Assembly: GCA_021827995.1 (NCBI GenBank)
Contig: JAKATK010000011.1
Span: forward strand, 1-53,515
Length of the DNA stretch: 53,515 nt
Direction: 5' to 3'
Origin: Microcaldota archaeon
GTDB taxonomy: Archaea > Micrarchaeota > Micrarchaeia > Micrarchaeales > Micrarchaeaceae
Each line of letters opens with the position of its first letter. Position 1 is the stretch's first letter. Positions 8,366 to 16,872 of this stretch are shown here, piece after piece. The notes beneath the pieces were generated by a model. It did no database searches. It saw only the letters and a list, made by a program, of their open reading frames with translations, and was not told the origin of the DNA. Made by a program: the position numbers and the translations under genes.

Positions 8366-9343
8366 TCACTCGCCAACGTACACGACCCTGCTGCCCAGAG
8401 CCTCGAACTCGAACGGCTCCTCGCGCAAATCGCTTAGAGCGTGGCGTATCTTATCGTGCTTATCCGGTGGCGCGAAGAGAAGGAGGAAGCCGCCGCCGCC
8501 AGCGCCTATAAGCTTGCCGCCCTCTGCGCCGTTCTTCAGCGCAAGGTCGTACAGGCTGTCTATCCTGCTGTGCGTTATACCCTCGCCGAGCTGGCGCTTG
8601 AGCCGCCAGTTCTTGTCGAGCATGGCACCGGTAGCGCGCCATCTCCCGTTGCACATGCTCTCGAACAGCTCGTGTGCCAGCCCGGCCATCTGCTCGTACT
8701 TCTCGGTGTGCTGCGTGACCACGCTAGACTGCTTGGCCTGCAGCTCTGTCGAGCTGCGCTGTATGCCGGTGTACATGAGCATGAGGTGCTCCCTGAGGCC
8801 GTGCCGGTCCTCTTCCTTCATTATTACTGGCTTCATGACGACGTTCTCGTCAGCATTGAACTCCATCATGTCGAGGCCACCGTAGGCGGCCATGTACTGG
8901 TCCTGCTTGCCGCCCGGCTCTTTGAGTATGCCGCGCTCTATCTTGACCGCCTCTTCCGCCAGCTCCTTGGGGCTCACGTACTCGCCGAGCCATGCGTGGA
9001 GCGCGTTCAGGAGCCCGACGAGGAAGCTGCTGCTCGAGCCTAGACCAGTGCCGCCCGACGGTATGTCGGATATGCTTACGATCTCCACGCCGCCCTCTAT
9101 GCCAAGTAGCCTGAGGGCCTCCCTTACCGTCGGATGCTGTATCTTATCGATGCTGTCGACGATTTCGGTCTTCGAGTAGCTTACCCTTATGTGGCTGTCG
9201 AACTTCTTGTTGACCACTATGTGTATGTACTTGTTTATAGCGGCCGAAAGGACTGCGCCAGGCCCGTGGTTCTTGTAGTAATTGGGCAGATCGGTGCCGC
9301 CGCCCACGAAGGTTATCCTGAGCGGCGTCTTCGTCATTATCAT
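8366..9343 (-). CDS. hddA: GHMP kinase, D-glycero-D-manno-heptose 7-phosphate 1-kinase type
   Basis: A 325-residue GHMP-fold kinase. The N-terminus MIMTKTPLRITFVGGGTDLP is characteristic of the HddA branch that phosphorylates C1 of heptose 7-phosphate. The ATP-binding motif SGGTGLGSSSSF lies near residue 100 and the C-terminal motif is GAGGGGFLLLF. In the GDP-heptose route it works between GmhA and GmhB, and both are nearby. L-fucose kinase-like enzymes share this N-terminus, so the substrate assignment rests partly on context. A GTG eight codons upstream (9367) would bring the gene to 6 nt from the preceding stop; ATG 9343 is preferred by family length. Confidence 0.8.
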   Translation of the reverse strand: MIMTKTPLRITFVGGGTDLPNYYKNHGPGAVLSAAINKYIHIVVNKKFDSHIRVSYSKTEIVDSIDKIQHPTVREALRLLGIEGGVEIVSISDIPSGGTGLGSSSSFLVGLLNALHAWLGEYVSPKELAEEAVKIERGILKEPGGKQDQYMAAYGGLDMMEFNADENVVMKPVIMKEEDRHGLREHLMLMYTGIQRSSTELQAKQSSVVTQHTEKYEQMAGLAHELFESMCNGRWRATGAMLDKNWRLKRQLGEGITHSRIDSLYDLALKNGAEGGKLIGAGGGGFLLLFAPPDKHDKIRHALSDLREEPFEFEALGSRVVYVGE

Positions 9344-9372
9344 GCGCTGCTTGTACAATGCATGCACCGGTT

Positions 9373-10365
9373 CTATGCGCCGCGCACTACCTTTGATATG
9401 CCATCATCTAGGCTTATCCTGGCCCTGAAGCTTAGCATCTTCTCTGACTTGCTGGTATCGGCCAGCGTCTCCATCACGTAATTCTTGACTGGCATGCCCA
9501 CGTACTTGGCCCTTATGCTGGTGCCCATCGCCTTGTTCAGCTTTTCTATCAGCTCGTTGAGGCTGTAGTTCTTGCCAGTGCCTACGTTGAAGACGTTGAA
9601 TCCCTTGGCGGATGAGGCGAGCAGCAGCGCGTCGACCACGTCATCGACATGGACGAAGTCGCGCCTCTGTTCGCCGTCGCCGTATATGACCGGCTGCTCG
9701 CCCTTGCGCATCGCCCAGAAGAACTGCGTCACCAGGTTGGCGTACTTCTGCTTCGACTCCTCGTGCCTGCCGTATACGGAGAAGAACCTCATTGCAGAAA
9801 CGTTGACTCCATGCAGCTTGTTGTAGAGCTCTGCGAGCCGCTCGGTGGCGTACCTTGCTTCTGTATAGAAGTCCGTCACGAACGGGGTCATTTCTTCCCT
9901 GTGCGGGGGCTTGAGGCCGTTGTATATCGACGACGTGGACGCATAGACTATCGGTACTTTGTTGGCCTTGGCGTACTCCAGCAGGTTTATCATGCCCTCC
10001 ACGACCTCGTTGACCAGGTTGGGATTGTCCCTGTACATCGGCGAGGCGCTGTACAGGCCGAGGTGGAAAACGACGTCGGCTTTGATCCCGTGCTTGGCTA
10101 TGTTCTTGACGTCGTCCTTTATGACCTGCACCCTGCCGGTCTTTGAGGCGCCGACAAGGTTGTTAGGCGAGCCAGTGTGCATGTTGTCAATCACAAACAC
10201 ACGGTTGCCGTTGGACACAAGCCGGTCGACCAGGTTGCTGCCTATGAAGCCGGCCCCGCCGGTCACAATCATGTCCTTGCCCTTTAGACCACCCAGAGGA
10301 TTCACGTTATCACCATCCAGAACCGGCGCGCCGATGGGCGCAGCAATTGACCCTATAACTATCAT
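9373..10365 (-). CDS. UDP-glucose 4-epimerase-like SDR with altered catalytic Lys
   Basis: Extended SDR with TGGAGFIGSN, the cofactor-specificity residues of VIDNMHTG, and VYGDGEQRRDFVHVDD, the hexose-epimerase type substrate loop. The usual YxxxK reads Y-T-E-A-R when aligned on the following YATERLAELY, so the catalytic Lys appears to be Arg. The first about 20 residues before NPLGGLKGKD look dispensable. A GTG at 10305 directly after GGTGATAAC could be the true start, giving about 310 residues. It lies 28 nt downstream of gmhA and is co-transcribed with it. It may still bind a sugar nucleotide even if catalysis is altered. Confidence 0.78.
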   Translation of the reverse strand: MIVIGSIAAPIGAPVLDGDNVNPLGGLKGKDMIVTGGAGFIGSNLVDRLVSNGNRVFVIDNMHTGSPNNLVGASKTGRVQVIKDDVKNIAKHGIKADVVFHLGLYSASPMYRDNPNLVNEVVEGMINLLEYAKANKVPIVYASTSSIYNGLKPPHREEMTPFVTDFYTEARYATERLAELYNKLHGVNVSAMRFFSVYGRHEESKQKYANLVTQFFWAMRKGEQPVIYGDGEQRRDFVHVDDVVDALLLASSAKGFNVFNVGTGKNYSLNELIEKLNKAMGTSIRAKYVGMPVKNYVMETLADTSKSEKMLSFRARISLDDGISKVVRGA

Positions 10366-10393
10366 TTGCAGGTTAAAAAGGATTTCGGTGCGT

Positions 10394-10951
10394 TCAGAGC
10401 ATGTCCTCGGCTATCTTTGATATCATGTGCCCCACCGCTATGTGCACCTCCTGTATTATCGAGGTCCTGCTGCTCTCCACCATCAGCGCGTAGTCCACCA
10501 TGCTGGCGAGCTTGCCGCCGCTCTTTCCGGTGAAGCCGACGGTGGCGCAGCCGGTATCCTTCGCCTTCTTTATGGCTCTGAGCACGTTCTCGGAGTTGCC
10601 GCTGGTGGAGATCCCTATGACTACGTCGCCCTTTCTAGCGAAGGCCTCGACCTGGCGCTCGAAGACACTGTCGAAGCCGTAGTCGTTGCCTATGGCTGTC
10701 AGCGACGAGGTGTTGGTGTGCAGCGCGATGGCAGGTACGGGCCTGCGCTCCCTCTCGAAGCGCCCGACGAACTCGGCTGCTATGTGCTGCGCGTCTGCCG
10801 CGCTGCCGCCGTTGCCCATCAGTATGAGCTTGTTGCCGCCCAGGAAGCAGTCGCCTATCCGCTTGCCTATGGCGTAGACCAGCTTAGGGTCCACGCGCAT
10901 CCTTGCGTCTGCCCCCTCCCTAAGATACGCTGAGACATCGCCTAGCTCCAT
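10394..10951 (-). CDS. gmhA: Sedoheptulose 7-phosphate isomerase
   Basis: A 185-residue SIS-domain protein with the GmhA hallmarks: GNGGSAADAQHIAAE (phosphosugar-binding Ser and conserved His/Glu), ISTSGNSENV (second phosphate loop) and the C-terminal EVHIAVGH helix. It converts sedoheptulose 7-phosphate to heptose 7-phosphate, the first committed step toward activated heptose. It heads the reverse-strand operon gmhA, SDR, hddA-type kinase, SDR. ATG 10951 is preferred over GTG 10960 because the GGTG-rich sequence upstream can act as ribosome-binding site. A TATA box lies at 10967-10974. Confidence 0.88.
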   Translation of the reverse strand: MELGDVSAYLREGADARMRVDPKLVYAIGKRIGDCFLGGNKLILMGNGGSAADAQHIAAEFVGRFERERRPVPAIALHTNTSSLTAIGNDYGFDSVFERQVEAFARKGDVVIGISTSGNSENVLRAIKKAKDTGCATVGFTGKSGGKLASMVDYALMVESSRTSIIQEVHIAVGHMISKIAEDML

Positions 10952-10966
10952 CCAAACCACCGCACC

Positions 10967-10974
10967 TTTTTATA
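10967..10974 (-). promoter_or_regulatory. TATA box of the gmhA operon
   Basis: Reverse-strand CTATAAAAAGG, centred about 20 nt upstream of ATG 10951; it would drive gmhA and the three genes behind it. Confidence 0.6.
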
Positions 10975-11008
10975 GTGCCGCTGGTGCTGCCTTGGGCCGC
11001 TGGTACAT

Positions 11009-11926
11009 CTACGGCAGCCCTGAGGAGACCACGCCGATGGACGAGTTGATTACCGGTCCAGGCAGCGTGTCCACGTAAGCCGGATTGACGCTGGTGCTCA
11101 GCGCAGTCTCGTGCAGGCTTATCGTGCCGGAGCCGCTCACGTTGGCGCCGCTGACGTTTAGGTTGCTGGCGTATATGCTCAGCGTGAGGTTGAGCGGCAG
11201 GCCGTAGGTCGATGAGAAGCAGCCGCTGGCGAACCCGTTCGCAGAGCCGCTGCTCGTAGCTGTCGGAACGCTTGATGCCTGGTTCGCTATCCTGGTCAGG
11301 TTGCTTATCGACACGCTCACGTTGCTCGAGAAGAGAACGCACGGCTGCCCGTTGTACGACACAGTGGAAGCGCGCGAGTTGCTGAAGCCTACGATGCTGT
11401 TGAGTTCGGCTAGAACGGTTGAGTTTATGGAACTCAGCTTAGTGAGGTTGAAGCTGCTGCTGATTGCGCGCATGCACGAGATGCTGCCATTGGTGGACGA
11501 CTTTGTGCAGCTGTACTGCGTGCCGTTTATGCTGTACCCATATGAGCTCTGGTTGAAGCTGTGCCCGAAGATGTTGCCCGACGCGCCGAACGCGAACATG
11601 TAGTTGGTCCCGTACTTGGCGTAGCTCATGCTCAGGTTAACAGGTATGTTAACTGATACCGATCCGCCGTAAGTGCCGCGTACGCTGGCGCTGCCACTAT
11701 AGGACACGTTCAGCTCGCTGGTACCGTTCACCATGCCGGCTATCTGCTGCACAGCCGTCACGGCGTCAGACGCGTCGAAATGCGAGCTTGAGAACGTCTT
11801 ATACAGAGGGCTCGAGGATGCTGCGGAACCGGAGGAGCCCTGCCATATCATGTATGCTACAGCGATCACAATCACGACAACAATCACCAGAAGCGCCAGC
11901 ATAGCCGGCTTTTTGCCCGTGCCCAT
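11009..11926 (-). CDS. Membrane-anchored extracytoplasmic protein, unknown function
   Basis: A 305-residue protein with a short basic N-terminus (MGTGKKPAML), one strongly hydrophobic helix (about residues 9-31) and then a long Ser/Asn/Gly-rich, beta-type exterior domain with many N-glycosylation-like N-x-S/T sites and two pairs of cysteines (SCTKSSTNGSISC, CVLF...CFSS) that could form disulfides. No family recognised. The start is set at ATG 11926 because a TATTAAAC element centred near 11960 predicts transcription starting just upstream; an in-frame TTG at 11950 is less likely. It ends 58 nt before the gmhA start. Confidence 0.65.
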   Translation of the reverse strand: MGTGKKPAMLALLVIVVVIVIAVAYMIWQGSSGSAASSSPLYKTFSSSHFDASDAVTAVQQIAGMVNGTSELNVSYSGSASVRGTYGGSVSVNIPVNLSMSYAKYGTNYMFAFGASGNIFGHSFNQSSYGYSINGTQYSCTKSSTNGSISCMRAISSSFNLTKLSSINSTVLAELNSIVGFSNSRASTVSYNGQPCVLFSSNVSVSISNLTRIANQASSVPTATSSGSANGFASGCFSSTYGLPLNLTLSIYASNLNVSGANVSGSGTISLHETALSTSVNPAYVDTLPGPVINSSIGVVSSGLP

Positions 11927-12066
11927 GGAATCGCATCTTATCAGTAGCAAAAGCGTTTAATAGTATCGGTACCGTCGCCAGGCTTGCTGCGCTCCGCGAA
12001 CGAACAGCGCATGGCGCGAACGCTTGCTGCACCCGCCTGGACCGGATCCGCGGTGCTGCTCAGGGG

Positions 12067-13854
12067 TCAGTCGCTGCCCGAATACTTCCTGAATATCGAC
12101 CGCATCCTAACAACGCCGACGAACCTGCCGCCATCGAGGACCGCGCACCACGAGGCCCTGTTCTTTACCATCGCGACCCACGCCTTGCTGGTCGCGTCGT
12201 TTATGTCGACGTGCCTGACGCGGCGCGCCACGGATGACACGTCCGCCCTCTTCGCGGCCTCTCCGAGCGCCACCATGTCCTCTATGTACGCTGCGCCGAT
12301 TAGCCTGCCGCTTGACGTGACTACTGGTGCTGAAGCCAGGCTGTTCGCCTTTATCACGTACTCTGCCCTGTATATCGGCGTGCCAGGCCTGATCGCGATC
12401 TCGCCCCTGCGCATGACATCCCTGACCTTGACCCTGCGCATGAGCGGCGTGTAGAATTCACCGATGTGCGCTGGCGAATCCCTCCTCGTATTAACCTGCG
12501 ACCTGTATATCGAGTCCTCACCTGATACCAGGCGGGCTAGCGCGATCGCTATCATACCAGCGGGCAGCAGCGCGAGGCTGCCGGTCATCTCAACCACCAT
12601 TATGGTGACTGCTATGGACACCTTACCGGCGGCGCCGAAGAACGAGAGCATGCCTATCACTGCCATGGCGCCGACCATGTACGGGGGCACAGAGGCAGGG
12701 AAGAGGGCACCGAGCGTGAGCGCTATGGAGGCGCCCACGGAGCAGCCTATGAACATGCCTGGAGCGAACACGCCACCGCTGCCGCCAGAGCCTATCGAAG
12801 TAGACGTGACGAGCATCTTAGCCAAGGCCAGGATCACGAAGAAGAGCGCCAGCGGCATCCCGTACGTGCCAACGAAGGACTGGAACCCGCTAGTTATGAT
12901 CAACTGGATCCAGCCGTACCCTACGCCAACGACCTCTGGGAAGGCGAGCGCTACCATGCCTGTCACGACCGCGCCTATGGCAGGCTTGAACGCATTATGC
13001 ACGCGAAGCCCTGAGAAGAACCCGTGCACATGGTAGAAGACCTTTATGTACAGCCTTGCGAATAGGCCGGTGAACACGCCCACAAGGGCGAAGAACAGCA
13101 GGTTGTACGCGCCGAATGTGAAGCCGCTTACGCCTGAACCAGTGCCGAATATTGGGGTGTAGCCCACGAACGCGCCGAATATGGCAAAGCCTATTATGCT
13201 GGCTATCACTGCTGGCGCTATCGCCTCGACTTCCATGTCGTGCTTGTATAGTATCTCGCCAGCTAGCAGCGCGCCGCCGAACGGCGCCCTGAATATCGCG
13301 CCTATGCCTGCGCCTAGGGCTATCGCTGTTATGGTGCGCTTGTCGCTCTTGCTTATGTTTAGGCGCTTAGATATGGCGTGCCCTATGCCAGCAGCGAACT
13401 GCGCCGTAGGGCCCTCCCTGCCGCCGCTGCCGCCGCTGCCTATGAGCAGGGAGGCCGAGACCAACTTGACCACAGAGGCCCTCAGCCTGACCGCGCCGTC
13501 CTCGTTGTGGAAGGCCCTTATCACCGCGTCGGTGCCGTGGCCAGCGGTCTCGGGGGCGAACTTGTATACTATTATGCCGGATACCAGCGCGCCGATTATT
13601 ATGACAAGAGGCAACAGCATGTAGTGGCTTATGCTGAATGTGTAGGTCGGGGTGCCGCCCTCGCCGAGAGGAAGCGGCTGTGCGTAGCCCACGACGTCGC
13701 CCATGAAGAACGACGTGGCAAACTGCAGCGAGTAGTAGAATATAACGGTGGAGAAGCCTACGACGACGCCTATGATGGCCCCGATGATCGTCCATCGCTG
13801 CGCGCTCGTCATTCTCTTTAGATCCATACCTAGCATGGGAGGCACCGAATGCAT
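12067..13854 (-). CDS. ClC-family chloride channel/exchanger with C-terminal CBS pair
   Basis: A 595-residue protein: about ten to twelve membrane segments, then two CBS domains (from about residue 460). ClC landmarks are GHGTDAVIRAFHN (first anion loop), GREGPT with the gating Glu, APFGGALLAGE with a Glu at the position of the proton glutamate, and GSGGSGGVFAPG (second anion loop). Both glutamates being present points to a chloride/proton exchanger rather than a passive channel. The CBS pair suggests adenine-nucleotide regulation. ATGs at 13836 and 13827 are alternative starts. Weak TATA candidates lie around 13905-13917. Confidence 0.9.
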   Translation of the reverse strand: MHSVPPMLGMDLKRMTSAQRWTIIGAIIGVVVGFSTVIFYYSLQFATSFFMGDVVGYAQPLPLGEGGTPTYTFSISHYMLLPLVIIIGALVSGIIVYKFAPETAGHGTDAVIRAFHNEDGAVRLRASVVKLVSASLLIGSGGSGGREGPTAQFAAGIGHAISKRLNISKSDKRTITAIALGAGIGAIFRAPFGGALLAGEILYKHDMEVEAIAPAVIASIIGFAIFGAFVGYTPIFGTGSGVSGFTFGAYNLLFFALVGVFTGLFARLYIKVFYHVHGFFSGLRVHNAFKPAIGAVVTGMVALAFPEVVGVGYGWIQLIITSGFQSFVGTYGMPLALFFVILALAKMLVTSTSIGSGGSGGVFAPGMFIGCSVGASIALTLGALFPASVPPYMVGAMAVIGMLSFFGAAGKVSIAVTIMVVEMTGSLALLPAGMIAIALARLVSGEDSIYRSQVNTRRDSPAHIGEFYTPLMRRVKVRDVMRRGEIAIRPGTPIYRAEYVIKANSLASAPVVTSSGRLIGAAYIEDMVALGEAAKRADVSSVARRVRHVDINDATSKAWVAMVKNRASWCAVLDGGRFVGVVRMRSIFRKYSGSD

Positions 13855-13936
13855 TGCATGGCTGCTGGCGCGCCAGCGCTACGGCCAGGCACCTGCACTG
13901 ATTCGCGTAAAAAGATTAAACACTATGCGTGCCGAG

Positions 13937-14431
13937 TCACAACTGCCTGGGCGAGCCCCTGCGCCTGCCTGAGCGCCTGCCGTGCAGCGCCTCGTCTATC
14001 GAGTAGCGCTCCACCACCATGGCCTTTATCGTGTCGACGTCGCCTATGCCGCTCTGCCTGGCCAGCCGCTCGGCCTGCTTCAGCTTGTTAGCGTACGCGT
14101 TGTATGCATCTACGGCTGCGGCGCACGCGTCGCGCTCGTGCGGGTCGCTTATACCGTTGTCCCTAGCTACCCGCCTCTTCTCGCTAGCCGATATGTCGCT
14201 CTTTGGCTGGTACAGCGTGGCGTTGAACGCGGCGCATACGCGCCGCACTGCGGTGCTGGCTTCCTTCCTGTCGCTCGCGACAATGCTCGGCTCGCCGACC
14301 TCGCTTATGCGCCTTATCATCCACTCGAAGCCGGCGAACTCCATGTGCGCGCTCATCACCAGACTGCCGTCGAGCGAGACGCACGCTATGCCGACGGTCT
14401 TGCCAGGGTCAACGCCAACTATTAGGTGCAT
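13937..14431 (-). CDS. Short DUF460-type RNase H/RuvC-fold protein
   Basis: A 164-residue protein starting VGVDPGKTVGIACVSLDG, the DPG...G strand of the RuvC/YqgF (RNase H) fold, with later acidic residues in VASDRKE and DPHERDACAAAVDAY, where the last Asp of such active sites usually falls. DUF460 proteins are typically several hundred residues with a coiled-coil tail; this one has only the nuclease-like domain plus a basic Arg-rich C-terminus that could bind nucleic acid. Start ATG 14431 is chosen over the TTG one codon upstream. It does not appear to be co-transcribed with the KaiC pair, which ends 80 nt upstream. Confidence 0.7.
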   Translation of the reverse strand: MHLIVGVDPGKTVGIACVSLDGSLVMSAHMEFAGFEWMIRRISEVGEPSIVASDRKEASTAVRRVCAAFNATLYQPKSDISASEKRRVARDNGISDPHERDACAAAVDAYNAYANKLKQAERLARQSGIGDVDTIKAMVVERYSIDEALHGRRSGRRRGSPRQL

Positions 14432-14514
14432 CAAACCATTGCTGCGCTACCAGATTTCTCGGCAAGGTCTAAAGAGGCTCAGCAGTGACGCCGGCGCGCG
14501 AAGACTGCGCAGGG

Positions 14515-15243
14515 TCACGGGTTGAACACGGTGAAGCCCTTCGAAGTTATCTCGTATGGGGGGGACGCACGCCTGTGGTTGGACCTTCGCATCTTTATTA
14601 CGGACACGTTGTACTGCGTGTTGCCCTTTACCTGCTCCGAGGTCAGCTTTATTATGCCGTCGAACATGAAGGTGCCGAACAGGCCTATCGACTCGTCCAT
14701 GATGTCCGATTGGGTCTCCATTGTTATTATGCTCGTCACGCCGAGGTTCCTGAAGTTCTCTATCAGCGTGTTGACCGACCTGGTGAACACCCTGTCGTCC
14801 TCGGCTATCGGCCTCAGCGTAGTTATGGAGTCGAGAACCACGATCTGCGAGTTGTTCGACTTTATGGCCTTGTTCAGGCCGGCCACGAAAGCCTGGAAGG
14901 CCTCCCTTGAGCTGAAGGCGTTTATCGCCTGCTCCTCGTGTATGTTTATCACGTTATTCTGTATCAGGTCGTCCAGGTCTGTGAAGTACGTGTAGGCGCC
15001 CCTTATGTTCTCGATGAGCGAGCCCCTGCTCTCCTCCAGGGTTATGTAGCAGCTAGGTATGTTGACGTTCGCGTTCCTGTAGAGCATCTCGAACGACATG
15101 AGCGTCTTGCCGGTGCCGGCGTCGCCGGCCAGCATCACCTGGTTGCGCTGGGGTATGCCGCCGTACAGGAGGGCGTCGAGGCCCATTATGCCGGTGCTGA
15201 TGCGCCTGACCGAACCGTCGCCGGACACATACTCGAACGTCAA
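14515..15243 (-). CDS. KaiC-like RecA-superfamily ATPase
   Basis: A 242-residue single-domain KaiC-type ATPase: STGIMGLDALLYGGIPQ (family N-terminus), Walker A GDAGTGKT, and the hydrophobic Walker B strand SQIVVLDSITTL. Archaeal members are regulatory ATPases without a circadian role; the partner is unknown. It begins directly after the stop of its paralogue (one intervening base) with a TTG start, so the two are very likely translated from one mRNA and may form a mixed assembly. The start is somewhat uncertain; GTG five codons in is an alternative. Confidence 0.82.
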   Translation of the reverse strand: MTFEYVSGDGSVRRISTGIMGLDALLYGGIPQRNQVMLAGDAGTGKTLMSFEMLYRNANVNIPSCYITLEESRGSLIENIRGAYTYFTDLDDLIQNNVINIHEEQAINAFSSREAFQAFVAGLNKAIKSNNSQIVVLDSITTLRPIAEDDRVFTRSVNTLIENFRNLGVTSIITMETQSDIMDESIGLFGTFMFDGIIKLTSEQVKGNTQYNVSVIKMRRSNHRRASPPYEITSKGFTVFNP

Positions 15244-15244
15244 C

Positions 15245-15979
15245 TCATCCCCTCTCGGCGAGGAACAGGACGTTTATGCCTTCAGGAGTTATCTCGTAGG
15301 GCGCGGTGGAGAAGCTGTGGCTCGAGCCGCGCATCTTCACCACCTCGAGGGACAGCGTCCTCGACTCGGTATCCGCCGCGCCGCCGGCGTACATGACTAT
15401 TATGCCGTCGTAGAGGAAGAACTCCGGAAGGAACAGGAGCCTGGACTTCTCCGCGATCTCGAGCTCGCTCGTGACCAGAGTGGTCACACTGCTGCGGCGC
15501 AGCGCTGATACGAGGTTCATGGTCATGTTCCTGTACTCGAGCGTGTCCTTTATGAGAAGCCTCATCACAGACACTGAGTCCAGCGCGACCCTGCTTGCGT
15601 GCGCCGAGCTTATGATGGATTCTATCTCGGTCACCAGCTTGCCGAACGTGTAGGACGAGCTGTCCGCATCGCGGCGCACGTATACTCCGGTATCGGATGC
15701 ACCGAATATGACCAGCTTCTTCTCCTTTATGAGCTTGTCTATGTCGGTGAACGATGGGAACGCGGACTTGACGTTCTCTATAAGGTTCTCCGCGTCCTCC
15801 TCTAACGATATGAAAACGCCGCTGTTGCCCTCCTTGGCGCCCTTGTATAGGAACTCGAAGCACATCAGGGTCTTGCCTGTGCCTGGGCCGCCTGCCAGTA
15901 TTACCTGGTTGCCTGCTGGTATGCCCCCATCGAGCATCTTGTCCACTCCGGATATGCCGGTCTTTACTCTAGGTTTCAT
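15245..15979 (-). CDS. KaiC-like RecA-superfamily ATPase
   Basis: A 244-residue single-domain KaiC-like protein: TGISGVDKMLDGGIPAGNQV, Walker A GGPGTGKT, a conserved Glu pair in SLEEDAENL and the Walker B strand ASRVALDSVSVM. It is paralogous to the next gene in the same order and length (both end with a PYEI.S/TP.G..VF stretch), so it is a recent-looking tandem duplication with divergence. The ATG start gives the typical family N-terminus. No recognisable sensor domain is fused to either copy. Confidence 0.83.
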   Translation of the reverse strand: MKPRVKTGISGVDKMLDGGIPAGNQVILAGGPGTGKTLMCFEFLYKGAKEGNSGVFISLEEDAENLIENVKSAFPSFTDIDKLIKEKKLVIFGASDTGVYVRRDADSSSYTFGKLVTEIESIISSAHASRVALDSVSVMRLLIKDTLEYRNMTMNLVSALRRSSVTTLVTSELEIAEKSRLLFLPEFFLYDGIIVMYAGGAADTESRTLSLEVVKMRGSSHSFSTAPYEITPEGINVLFLAERG

Positions 15980-16236
15980 TCTAAATCGCCCAACCCATCG
16001 GAGCGCTTGACCGCACGACCAACCGTGCTTTTGAATCGGCCAGCAGCCGCTCCAATGCTGGCATATATCCGGGCAAAGGCTTTTAATATTGAGTTCCGCT
16101 GCGCGATAGACAGGTATACCAGTAATGGCACGGCACGGGCCACTCCCGAATCCGGTTTAACGGTGTGAGCGCTGAATCCAACACGCTTTGGCGTGGGATG
16201 GACGCGTGCCGAAGAGCAAGAAAAAGGCGTATAAGC

Positions 16237-16734
16237 ATGGATGACGATATAAATGACATGGATTCAGCAATGGCGTATGGATTCGGGCCCTATCCCGGTG
16301 CAAGGCGCCGATTAGAGATAGATTCGCGGTTCGATCCCTCGAAAGCGTTCTACAACCTGCCCCTAGAAAAGTCGGTAGGATTATATGAAGAGGTCAATAA
16401 AAAGGTCGGGTTAATACCGGCGCTTTCATGCAGGGCCGAGAGTGCCGGCATGAAGGCAACTTGGGCGGATGCAGGGAGCGCGGCAAATGAACGCGATCGA
16501 TGTGGCGACATGATGGATATGCAGCTATCCGTGAGGCAATACTGCTGCGGCAGATGCGGTCTGCGGTTCGACAGGAACGTGAACGCGTCGATAAACATAC
16601 CGCACATGACAACTGCAGTGGGGCAGATGGGAAGCCACGCTCGGGGAGATGGCGTAAGACCACAATATGAAGCCGTCATCGGAGAACTGGGATCTGGTAA
16701 AACACACCACTTATTGGATGCAGTGGTTGCATGA
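16237..16734 (+). pseudogene. TnpB (IS605 OrfB) C-terminal zinc-ribbon relic
   Basis: The frame contains a TnpB-like tail: CGDMMDMQLSVRQYCCGRCG as zinc ribbon, directly followed by LRFDRNVNASINI, which matches the final RuvC motif of TnpB (D-R-x-x-N-A-x-x-N). The downstream ARGDGVRP...ELGSGK tail also resembles the ends of IS605-family transposases. The N-terminal half does not resemble TnpB, the RuvC I and II motifs are missing, and the usual length is more than double, so this is a truncated or rearranged remnant. There is no tnpA nearby. A short hairpin (CACGC-TTTG-GCGTG) sits at 16182-16195. An intact small zinc-ribbon protein derived from TnpB cannot be excluded. Confidence 0.6.
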
Positions 16735-16872
16735 ACGCGGGGGAAGCCAGCACAGTTTACTTGTTGGAGATGCCGCTAGCGCTGCGGCAGATATTGTGTG
16801 GGCGATCGAATAGGCGGTTCTAGGCGTCACAGCCGGGGCGGAGAGCTGATAAGCATAGGCGAGGAGCTCTCC

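Noticed and set aside
11951-12066. Possible small RNA between the secreted protein and ClC genes (repeated GCTTGCTGC, CCAGGC/GCCTGG arms)
   Set aside because: The stem is isolated and long-looped, with no recognisable C/D or K-turn boxes, so nothing could be assigned.
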